A DNA stretch of 9,063 nt from Alloprevotella tannerae (GTDB lineage Bacteria; Bacteroidota; Bacteroidia; Bacteroidales; Bacteroidaceae), in the NCBI GenBank assembly GCA_015259305.1, contig JABZGO010000062.1:1-9063 (forward strand), given 5' to 3'. A model generated the notes under the pieces. That model searched no databases, had not been told where the DNA came from, and worked only from the letters and a program-made list of their open reading frames with translations. Numbering within the stretch: the first letter of the stretch is position 1; every line of letters begins with the position of its first letter. Position numbers and translations under genes: made by a program. This document shows positions 1 through 5,986 of the stretch, one piece after another.

Positions 1-2
1 CC

Positions 3-173
3 TTCATTGAAGTAATGGAGAAAAGAACGGGGTTAAAAATTGCCTGCTTGGAAGGTATCGCTTTTGAACAAAATTGGATCACAGCTGACCGCCTGGCAGC
101 AATAGCTGAACCTATGCGTAAAAATCAATATGGTCAGTACCTATTAAAACTAATTGACGAATCGAAAAAATGA
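3..173 (+). CDS. rfbA: Glucose-1-phosphate thymidylyltransferase, C-terminal end (partial)
   Basis: This is the last 56 codons of a gene that begins before the window. The translation opens FIEVMEKRTGLKIACLEGIA and continues through a QNWITADRL stretch to NQYGQYLLKLIDESKK. This matches the conserved C-terminal helical end of RfbA/RmlA, where FI..IE.RQGLKV.C.EEIAF...I and NYGQYL are typical. RmlA joins dTTP and glucose-1-phosphate into dTDP-glucose in the cytoplasm. That is the entry step to dTDP-L-rhamnose and related sugars for surface polysaccharide. The catalytic N-terminal nucleotide-binding part lies outside the window and cannot be checked. The TGA stop overlaps the next start as ATGA, so the downstream secreted-protein gene is probably translationally coupled to it. 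The family call is firm for such a short piece; the exact dTDP-sugar pathway is not shown. Confidence 0.88.
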   Translation, partial: FIEVMEKRTGLKIACLEGIAFEQNWITADRLAAIAEPMRKNQYGQYLLKLIDESKK

Positions 174-2005
174 ATCTAAGGTTCAGATTGATCATACTTT
201 CTATAAGCAGTCTGTTTATCTTGGGGCAAATTAAGGCCCAAGATAAACAGCAACTGCCTCACCGAGAGAAATACGTCAGAGTGAGTGACTTCGGGAAGCT
301 TCCAACTGGTGCTCGATATTTGATCGGTGTAAAAAATGAGGACAACAAGATCTACTTCCTTTCATCCATAGCCTACAAGATAGGCAAAGGAGGAAAACTC
401 ACAGCAACCTTAACTGAACATATAGAGAACGATACGGTGTTTTCTCCAGCCCCTGAAATTTGCTGGCAGATTGAAGAAAAAGAGAAAAAAGCACAATGGT
501 GTATCACGTCAATTAAGGAGGAAAAATACCTTAACTACAACAACAAGGATCAAACCGGCGTCTACTTAGAGACAAAACGAGTCTTTTGGGATCTGACGCT
601 ATTGGAGGAAGGAAAAATAAAGTTATCAAATACGACAAAACATAGTACACGCTATTTGGGCTTTAACCCTATACAAGGTGAGAACAGCGGATATTTCGGT
701 AACTACAAAAGTTGCCAAAGCGATACGTTGCTCATTTTTATGCACGACTTGACGCTGGGTGAAAAGAAAGGACAACTGCAATTACCTGCAGATAGTGACC
801 GGATAGCCTTCATTGCCGACACATTAATTGATGGTCGCCTACCACAAAGTGGATACTTGCTATCAGATGGACGAATGGCTGTAGATGGCTATGATACGTG
901 GAAGTATCTAGCTGCATCTCAAAATGCCTTTTATCTGCAATCTCTCTCGTCTGCATACCTACGCCACGATTTAAGCCAAGGAGAAAAGCAACTTTGGTAT
1001 TACTGGAACGGGTTGATTTCAACAAGTGAAGATGCACCTCGTTGCCTTGTATGGGACAAAAAACAGAGGCAGTTGGCTGTTGTCGACCCTTATGAAGCTG
1101 AAGTCTCTTCATATACACCTATTTATTTTGCTGCAATTGCGGATACTATGAGAGAAGACTTAGAACATGGCATCAAAACTTTGTCAGGAGGCTGGAGTGC
1201 GCATCACTTAGCTGAATTAGATTGGCAAAATGTACGAGCTTTAGATCTAAGAAATGCTACGCTACCAGCACGGCCTTTGACCTTTAAGTATCTACCTTCA
1301 AAGGCAAACAGACCAATTTACGTGAGCAAGAAAGAAAAAGACGTCGTGCCTAAAACTTGGTCTTTTGTAATTGCAGAAAATTCGCTGCTTTCCGATGTTT
1401 ATTTGCAAGATAAAGAGCCGCTTTATGTTCCTTATCCTTTCAACTTAGACGGACACACAATAACATATGAGCGCGAAATGATTGATGGCAATTGGGAAAC
1501 TTTGTGTTTACCCTTCACTATTAATGATTGGTCCGAATTTTTCGATGTGCAAGAACTGATTAAAGTTACGCAAAATGGATCGAAGTTAGGTTTAGGTTTT
1601 GACAAAGCCAAAAAGATTCAAGCAAACCAGCCTGTAATCTTAAGAGGAAAAGGAAAACTTACTTTACAATCACATGAAGGCCTCGTCGTAACCAATGAAG
1701 CTGAGGGTATGTTCAAGGTTAATTACGACGACAAAGACATTAAACAAGCCTATTTGCTCAGCAATGATGGAAATACTTTTGTAAATGCAGCACCGGGAAG
1801 CCATCTAAGTCCGTTCCGCGCCTATCTTCTGCTTGATAAGGATTATAAAACGATTGACGTAAAATACAACATAATAACACAGATTCATCCGCAACAGGCC
1901 TATAGTCGCAATAAAACCTCATATTCTATCGATGGCATCAGACAAGCATCCACTAAACGGCCGGGTATTTTCATCATTGATGGTAAAAAGATCATCATTA
2001 AATAA
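170..2005 (+). CDS. Large secreted modular protein of unknown function with a Bacteroidetes-type C-terminal tail
   Basis: This 611-residue protein has no function I recognise. Residues 1-24 form a signal peptide: RFR, a hydrophobic run LIILSISSLFILG, and an IKAQ cleavage site typical of this phylum. Residues about 35-195 resemble the compact beta-rich 'LxxGxYLI' modules of Bacteroidetes exported proteins, ending in a RYLGFN...GYFGNY...DTLLIFM stretch. Residues about 335-440 (LSGGWSAHHL, ALDLRNATLP, PIYVSKKEK, PLYVPYPF) followed by NWETLCLPF near 441-450 and SPFRAYLLL near 545 match a module I know from Prevotella-type surface proteins. The end, YSIDGIRQ...GIFIIDGKKIIIK (about 584-611), resembles the short tail seen on such proteins, possibly a secretion or anchoring signal related to type IX sorting domains. 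No catalytic motif is visible. The start is fixed by the signal peptide and by the ATGA overlap with rfbA. Domain names are recognition by eye only. Confidence 0.85.
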   Translation: MNLRFRLIILSISSLFILGQIKAQDKQQLPHREKYVRVSDFGKLPTGARYLIGVKNEDNKIYFLSSIAYKIGKGGKLTATLTEHIENDTVFSPAPEICWQIEEKEKKAQWCITSIKEEKYLNYNNKDQTGVYLETKRVFWDLTLLEEGKIKLSNTTKHSTRYLGFNPIQGENSGYFGNYKSCQSDTLLIFMHDLTLGEKKGQLQLPADSDRIAFIADTLIDGRLPQSGYLLSDGRMAVDGYDTWKYLAASQNAFYLQSLSSAYLRHDLSQGEKQLWYYWNGLISTSEDAPRCLVWDKKQRQLAVVDPYEAEVSSYTPIYFAAIADTMREDLEHGIKTLSGGWSAHHLAELDWQNVRALDLRNATLPARPLTFKYLPSKANRPIYVSKKEKDVVPKTWSFVIAENSLLSDVYLQDKEPLYVPYPFNLDGHTITYEREMIDGNWETLCLPFTINDWSEFFDVQELIKVTQNGSKLGLGFDKAKKIQANQPVILRGKGKLTLQSHEGLVVTNEAEGMFKVNYDDKDIKQAYLLSNDGNTFVNAAPGSHLSPFRAYLLLDKDYKTIDVKYNIITQIHPQQAYSRNKTSYSIDGIRQASTKRPGIFIIDGKKIIIK

Positions 2006-2036
2006 GTTTTAAAGCACAAAAATAAGATTCTGAGAA

Positions 2037-2480
2037 ATGACAATTGCAATAGATTTTGATGGAACCATAGTAGAACATCGCTATCCTGAAATTGGAAGAG
2101 AGATTCCTTTTGCTATAGAAACTTTGAAACGCTTAATCAAAGACGGACATAAGCTCATTCTTTGGACAGTTAGAGAAGGAGAACTTTTGCAAGAAGCTGT
2201 AGATTGGTGTAGTGCTAAAGGCGTTCACTTTTATAAAGTAAATCGCTACTGGGATGAGAGCGATGAGGAAGAATACACAAGTTCTACTTCAGGCAATCAC
2301 AAATACAGTAGAAAGATTAAAGCAGATCTTTTCATTGACGATAGAAATATTGGTGGACTCCCTGAATGGACGGCAATTTATGATATCATTTCTAAGCGAA
2401 TTTCTTATGAGCAATATCTGAGAGAGCAAGTAAAAGAAGAGAAACCAGCAAAGCCGTCGTTTTGGAGTCGTTTTAAATAA
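2037..2480 (+). CDS. Small HAD-superfamily hydrolase, BT0820-like
   Basis: This is a complete 147-residue cytoplasmic protein with all the main haloacid dehalogenase motifs. Motif I is DFDGT, with the nucleophile Asp6 and acid/base Asp8. Motif II is the Thr44 of LWTVREG. A Lys in SRKIKADLFI (about 93-95) is a candidate for motif III. Motif IV is Asp101-Asp102 in FIDDRNIGG. There is no room for a large cap domain, so it belongs with the minimal HAD proteins typified by BT_0820 of Bacteroides thetaiotaomicron. These have a structure but, to my knowledge, no firm substrate. The acidic insert DESDEEEY at 73-80 probably sits near the active site or in the short cap. The C-terminal tail is basic and proline-containing (EEKPAKPSFWSRFK). 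It lies 31 bases after the secreted-protein gene and 43 bases before nnr, with no promoter seen in either gap, so it is probably co-transcribed. The substrate is unknown; a phosphatase is the default guess. Confidence 0.88.
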   Translation: MTIAIDFDGTIVEHRYPEIGREIPFAIETLKRLIKDGHKLILWTVREGELLQEAVDWCSAKGVHFYKVNRYWDESDEEEYTSSTSGNHKYSRKIKADLFIDDRNIGGLPEWTAIYDIISKRISYEQYLREQVKEEKPAKPSFWSRFK

Positions 2481-2523
2481 ACAAGAGTCCTGACGTGACA
2501 CATTACATATAAATAAAGAAAAC

Positions 2524-4047
2524 ATGAAAGTCTTTTCTCAGCGACAAATAAAGGAGTTAGAAAACTACACAATTGAGAACGAACCTGTTGCGGCGATAGA
2601 TTTAATGGAGCGGGCTGCAAAGAAAGTAGCTGCAACTATTTTAAAACACTACGACAGCTCTCGCCGGATTATTGTCTTCGCAGGGCCGGGAAACAATGGT
2701 GGAGATGCATTGGCTACAGCACGTCTCTTAGCTCTCGAAAACTATAAAGTAGAAGTCTATCTCTTTAACCCCAACGATCATCTTAGTGTTGACTGCGAAA
2801 CCAACAAGCAACGCCTTGATGCACTAGCTAATATCAACTTCTACGAAGTAACATCAAAATTTGAGTCTCCTCAATTAAATAAAGACGATATTATTATTGA
2901 TGGCTTATTTGGGATCGGCCTCAACAAACCTTTGAGTGGTGGTTTTGCAGCCTTAGTACAGTTTATCAACGCTGCAACAGTAGAAGTTGTTGCGATAGAT
3001 ATGCCATCCGGCTTATTCTGCAATGATAACTCTGATAACGATAGACGGAACATTATCCGCGCGACGCGAACGATTACGTTCCACTCCCCAAAGCTTTCCC
3101 AACTTTTAGCTGACAATCAAGAATATATTGGTAAGCTAGAAGTGGTAGATATTGATTTATCAGAAGAGAAAAGCAAAGAATTATACTCTGATTTTGAAAT
3201 CGTAGAAGCAGAACAAGTTGCAGCAATGATCAAGTCGCGTAATGCTTTCGGCCATAAAGGAAGCTTTGGTCACGCGTTATTGATTGCAGGTCACTACGGA
3301 ATGGCTGGAGCAGCAGTACTTGCTGCAAAAGCAAGCTTGCGTTCTGGATTAGGCAAGTTGACTCTACACACCCCAATTAAGAATAACGACATCTTGCAAA
3401 CAGCGATCCCGGAAGTCATCCTTAGCCACGACTTCAGCGAGACCATATTCACAACTGCGATCTCTAGCAATGCCTACAACGCAGTCTGCTTAGGCCCAGG
3501 ATTAGGGAAAGAATCAGACACAGCATTAGCTGTCTTGGAACAGCTGCAGATGACAAAAAAAACGCCTTTAGTGGTAGATGCTGATGCTCTCAACATTCTT
3601 GGCGAGCATAAGGATTGGTTGCAAGAACTACCTCCTGCAACAATCCTAACCCCTCACCCCATAGAGTTCAGACGATTACAGAATGGGAGCATGGACGTAT
3701 TTACTATTTTAGTTGACGCCCAAACATTAGCTCAACGCCTAAATATAAATATCATTGTTAAAGGACATTATACAGCAATATGCACACCTAATGGAAAAAC
3801 TTTCTTCAATCCTACGGGCAATAGTGGTATGGCTACAGCCGGCAGCGGCGATGTTCTCTCCGGTATCATCACGAGTCTTCTCGCACAGCAATATAGTCCC
3901 ATAGAAGCAAGCCTATTGGGTGTTTATCTACATGGCTTAGCAGGCGACTTAGCCCAAGCTGATTTAGGAGAAGAGTGTCTTATAGCTTCCGACATTATTA
4001 CATATCTCCCACTTGCTTTCAAGCAGCTCAAGTCCTTTCACAAATGA
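2524..4047 (+). CDS. nnr: Bifunctional NAD(P)H-hydrate epimerase / ADP-dependent NAD(P)H-hydrate dehydratase
   Basis: This 507-residue fusion is full length for the family. It repairs NAD(P)HX, the hydrated damage form of NAD(P)H. The N-terminal YjeF_N half (about 1-220) interconverts the R and S epimers and the C-terminal YjeF_C/CARKD half (about 230-500) dehydrates the S form using ADP. Epimerase signatures are the glycine-rich GPGNNGGD (54-61), DGLFGIGL (126-133) and DMPSG (159-163). Dehydratase signatures are HKGSFGH (244-250), GPGLG (324-328), DADALN (352-357), TPHPIEF (376-382) and GNSGMATAGSGDVLSG with the catalytic-position Asp443. All motifs are intact, so both activities are expected. 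The opening MKVFSQRQIKELENYT aligns with normal N-termini, which supports this start. The TGA stop overlaps the next gene as ATGA. It is a housekeeping metabolite-repair enzyme of the cytoplasm. Confidence 0.96.
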   Translation: MKVFSQRQIKELENYTIENEPVAAIDLMERAAKKVAATILKHYDSSRRIIVFAGPGNNGGDALATARLLALENYKVEVYLFNPNDHLSVDCETNKQRLDALANINFYEVTSKFESPQLNKDDIIIDGLFGIGLNKPLSGGFAALVQFINAATVEVVAIDMPSGLFCNDNSDNDRRNIIRATRTITFHSPKLSQLLADNQEYIGKLEVVDIDLSEEKSKELYSDFEIVEAEQVAAMIKSRNAFGHKGSFGHALLIAGHYGMAGAAVLAAKASLRSGLGKLTLHTPIKNNDILQTAIPEVILSHDFSETIFTTAISSNAYNAVCLGPGLGKESDTALAVLEQLQMTKKTPLVVDADALNILGEHKDWLQELPPATILTPHPIEFRRLQNGSMDVFTILVDAQTLAQRLNINIIVKGHYTAICTPNGKTFFNPTGNSGMATAGSGDVLSGIITSLLAQQYSPIEASLLGVYLHGLAGDLAQADLGEECLIASDIITYLPLAFKQLKSFHK

Positions 4048-5108
4048 AAAAGATCATTTTCCTACTTTTACTCCTCATACCCTGCATTTTACCGGCACAA
4101 ACTGACGTAAAAGATTACGAACCAGGCGTTACGGAAGAAGGCATTACGTATTTCCTCCCCAAAACTGAGTTTTACTTGGTTATAACAACTACACGAACGA
4201 CGCAATACCCGGGCGAGTTTGCTCCCTTCGCCGCACGTTACCTCAAAATGGATCAGGTTGCACTTCAGAAGGAGGAAGCTTGGAAAATGCTGCGCGTTAA
4301 TCTTGTTGCATCAGGTATAGCAGACCATGAGCGTGCTTTTTCTATTAAACTTAAGAATAAAACTTCTGCGCCGCTTGTTGCTTTGGCGCGCGATGGCAGA
4401 CTTCTAGCAATCAATGCAGACGCGCAGTCTTTAATCCAGATTCCGCAACCGAGGCAAGTAGACGATAAACGGCCTATGGAAGATCCGGCTAAATATAAAA
4501 CGCAAGAGATTTTAGCAGCAGGAAGCAAGGAAAAAATGGCGGAATTGACAGCAAACGAAATCTTTGATATTCGAGAAAGCAGATCTCAACTCTCAAAAGG
4601 ACAAGCTGACTATATGCCCAAAGATGGGGAGCAACTGAAGCTGATGCTCTCCAATCTAGATCGCCAGGAGGAAGGATTGTTAAAACTTTTTACCGGCACG
4701 GATCGCACAGATACCATTACGTTTGTTCTAAAAATTACTTTTGATCACTCTTTTGAAAATAAGATAATCTGTCGCTTTTCTACATTTTTAGGCTTAGTAG
4801 ATGTCAATGATCTAGCAGGGGAACCTATTTACCTCACTATCGAAGAGCAGAAAGAGGCGACTGAACCTAAAGATAACGCTGATAAGCCTCAAAAAGTCAT
4901 TCCCGGCGTACGCTATTGCTTGCCGGGAAAAGCCTTGATTCGCTTAAAGAGCGACGACAAAGAATACTTGAAGACCATACTACCTGTTGCCCAATTCGGG
5001 AAAATAGAAAATTTGGGTAATGAATTATTCAACAAACACTTTAACACACACGTTATCTTCGATGAAACAACCGGTGGAATCATAAAAATTACTTCAGACG
5101 AGCAATAA
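4044..5108 (+). CDS. Exported DUF4831-like protein of unknown function
   Basis: I place the start at 4044, giving 354 residues, rather than at an upstream in-frame ATG at 3975 that lies inside nnr. Only the 4044 start puts a signal peptide at the very N-terminus (MKKIIFLLLLLIPCILPAQ, likely cut after AQ), and it gives an ATGA overlap with nnr. The mature protein has an N-terminal segment GITYFLPKTEFYLVITTTRT (about 33-52) followed by PGEFAPFAARYL. The C-terminal segment around 285-354 contains GVRYCLPGKALIRL, VAQFGKIENLG and FDETTGGIIKI. This two-part pattern is what I associate with DUF4831, a family found in Bacteroidetes and lacking a known activity. No catalytic residues or transmembrane segments are evident beyond the signal peptide. 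A Cys at position 13 is not in a good lipobox (IPC), so a periplasmic protein is more likely than a lipoprotein. A strong terminator follows 29 bases after the stop. Confidence 0.85.
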   Translation: MKKIIFLLLLLIPCILPAQTDVKDYEPGVTEEGITYFLPKTEFYLVITTTRTTQYPGEFAPFAARYLKMDQVALQKEEAWKMLRVNLVASGIADHERAFSIKLKNKTSAPLVALARDGRLLAINADAQSLIQIPQPRQVDDKRPMEDPAKYKTQEILAAGSKEKMAELTANEIFDIRESRSQLSKGQADYMPKDGEQLKLMLSNLDRQEEGLLKLFTGTDRTDTITFVLKITFDHSFENKIICRFSTFLGLVDVNDLAGEPIYLTIEEQKEATEPKDNADKPQKVIPGVRYCLPGKALIRLKSDDKEYLKTILPVAQFGKIENLGNELFNKHFNTHVIFDETTGGIIKITSDEQ

Positions 5109-5137
5109 GTAAGCTTCTGAAGTTATGTTTCTATCAT

Positions 5138-5186
5138 CCCATTGTTGAACGCCTCAACCTAAGCGTTCAGCAATGGGACTTTTTAT
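5138..5186 (+). terminator. Intrinsic terminator closing the rfbA-nnr-DUF4831 unit
   Basis: A 15-bp stem is formed by CCCATTGTTGAACGC (5138-5152) and GCGTTCAGCAATGGG (5163-5177). It has one T-G wobble and a 10-base loop, and ACTTTTTAT follows on the plus strand. It sits 29 bases after the DUF4831 stop. On the minus strand, where fur ends at 5202, the same stem has no T-run after it. It may still serve fur weakly, but its polarity is clearly for the plus-strand operon. Confidence 0.93.
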
Positions 5187-5201
5187 AAGGTTATCGCTAT
5201 A

Positions 5202-5648
5202 CTAATGCTTATATTTCTCACATTCCGGACAGAGTCCCATCAGCATATAATTGGCCGAATGTATCTGAAATCCCTCCGGAACGCTCACCTTCGGCACGGG
5301 CATTCCTCGAAAGCAATACGTTCGATGGCAATGCTCGCAAGTAAAATGTAAATGTAGGTCAGAGAAGCCTGAATGTTCAGCTGCATTGCAAGTGCATCCA
5401 TCAGGACAAGCACCATATTTCGTTATACCCTCACCATCATCTATACTATGTATCAACGTATGCTGTAACAAAACCGATAAAGTACGATAAATCGTCGACT
5501 TATCCACAGTTTTCAGCTCAGCTTCCAAGTCGGCTAACGACAAAGCATTCTCTTTTTCTTGAAGCGTCCTAAAAATTAAAATTCTTAACGCTGTCGGTCG
5601 TATGCCTTTGTTGATAAGCAATCGCTCAAGTCGTTCGTTTGTAGTCAT
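5202..5648 (-). CDS. Fur-family metal-responsive transcriptional regulator, Bacteroidetes Cys-rich subtype
   Basis: This 148-residue protein has the normal length and layout of the Fur family. A winged-helix DNA-binding domain covers about 1-80 (GIRPTALRILIFRTL, then KSTIYRTL at 50-57 as the recognition helix). A dimerisation and metal domain follows. Two CxxC pairs, C104/C107 in TCEHCH and C140/C143 in LCPEC, would form the structural Cys4 zinc site. His99, His101 and His108 are candidates for regulatory metal ligands. Extra cysteines at C81, C85 and C87 (ACPDGCTC) and at C112 (TYC) are not in classical Fur but resemble Bacteroidetes Fur/Zur-like paralogues. Which metal it senses (iron, zinc or peroxide-linked) cannot be read from the sequence. 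The start is supported by the TAACTTTG -7 element 19 bases upstream. The gene is monocistronic on the minus strand and convergent with DUF4831. A 21-bp palindromic repeat array lies about 150 bases upstream. Confidence 0.93.
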   Translation of the reverse strand: MTTNERLERLLINKGIRPTALRILIFRTLQEKENALSLADLEAELKTVDKSTIYRTLSVLLQHTLIHSIDDGEGITKYGACPDGCTCNAAEHSGFSDLHLHFTCEHCHRTYCFRGMPVPKVSVPEGFQIHSANYMLMGLCPECEKYKH

Positions 5649-5667
5649 CTGTTGGGATATTTGCTGA

Positions 5668-5675
5668 CAAAGTTA
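5668..5675 (-). promoter_or_regulatory. Putative fur promoter, -7 element
   Basis: On the minus strand this reads TAACTTTG, a perfect match to the Bacteroidetes -7 consensus TAnnTTTG and identical to the -7 box of pheS. Transcription would start near 5661, giving a leader of about 13 bases before the ATG at 5648. No good TTTG -33 box is visible at 19-21 bases, so the promoter may be weak or depend on an activator. Confidence 0.55.
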
Positions 5676-5794
5676 ATAAGAACAACTTAGATTATCCCTT
5701 TCCTTTTCTACTTCTATCCAACCAATTAGAAGAAAAGCCCACTTTCTTACTACACTACCCCAGAACCTATTTGCTTAAAACAACCTCTTCGCTT

Positions 5795-5887
5795 GTTTGC
5801 TGCCAGCAAACCATAGTTTGTTCCCGCCAAACCATCGTTTGGTCCCAGCAAACAATAGTTTGGCCCGAGCAAACAATGTCGGGCCAA
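5795..5887. repeat. 21-bp-period array of alternating GTTTG/CAAAC inverted repeats
   Basis: GTTTG occurs at 5795, 5816, 5837 and 5858. CAAAC occurs at 5807, 5828, 5849 and 5870. Both series step by exactly 21 bases. The arms alternate with spacers of 7 and 4 bases without exception, so each unit reads CAAAC-N4-GTTTG-N7. The 4-base spacers are CATA, CATC and AATA. The 7-base spacers share a C-rich core (TTCCCGC, GTCCCAG, GCCCGAG). The expected next GTTTG at 5879 is replaced by TCGGG, which forms a perfect 9-bp inverted repeat with 5860-5868. The array can pair within units or between neighbouring units. It may be a multi-site operator, since 21 bp is two helical turns, or a structured RNA element. 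The function is unknown; the geometry is directly visible. Confidence 0.9.
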
Positions 5888-5894
5888 GATAAAA

Positions 5895-5908
5895 CGATAC
5901 CAGTATCG
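5895..5908 (-). terminator. Short dyad, candidate weak terminator for nrnA
   Basis: CGATAC-CA-GTATCG is a perfect 6+6 dyad about 80 bases past the nrnA stop. Read on the minus strand it is followed by TTTTATCTT. The shortness of the stem and the 2-base centre make it a poor terminator, so it could equally be an operator. No better terminator for the rpe-nrnA transcript is visible before fur, apart from the repeat array itself. Confidence 0.35.
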
Positions 5909-5986
5909 GTATTTTCAAACAAAAAACGAGCGATAAATGATTGATTTTATTTACTTTCTATGCAAACAGCTTGGACGTTCAGTCGT

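Larger units (their letters stand above)
5649..5986. other. Gene-free stretch between nrnA and fur
   Basis: These 338 bases contain no plausible gene on either strand. A plus-strand open frame beginning at 5937 is a shadow of nrnA. From left to right the stretch holds the fur -7 element (5668-5675), a pyrimidine-rich segment with an imperfect bulged hairpin (5703-5737), the 21-bp-period GTTTG/CAAAC array (5795-5887), a CGATAC-CA-GTATCG dyad (5895-5908), and AT-rich sequence up to the nrnA stop at 5987. Both flanking genes are on the minus strand. The region is therefore the 3' side of nrnA and the upstream region of fur. Confidence 0.8.

Noticed and set aside
3975..4043. Upstream start for the DUF4831-like gene
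   Set aside because: It would add 23 residues ahead of the signal peptide and lie deep inside nnr. The ATG at 4044 places the signal peptide at the N-terminus.
4044..4100. Lipoprotein signal in the DUF4831-like protein
   Set aside because: The only early Cys is in IPC. Pro before the Cys is a poor lipobox, and a clean LPAQ signal peptidase I site follows.
5703..5737. Bulged hairpin CTTTTC-TAC-TTCTA with TAGAA-GAAAAG
   Set aside because: It is AT-rich with a 3-base bulge and has no following T-run on either strand. Pairing of this kind is expected by chance in pyrimidine-rich sequence.
5795..5874. Array as a classical Fur or Zur box
   Set aside because: The CAAAC-N4-GTTTG units do not resemble the AT-rich GATAATGATAATCATTATC-like Fur box or the TGTTATA-type Zur box. 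A link to the adjacent regulator would need direct evidence.
5795..5887. CRISPR array
   Set aside because: The unit is 21 bases with 5-base palindromic arms and 7-base gaps. There are no 30-base unique spacers and no cas gene in the window.
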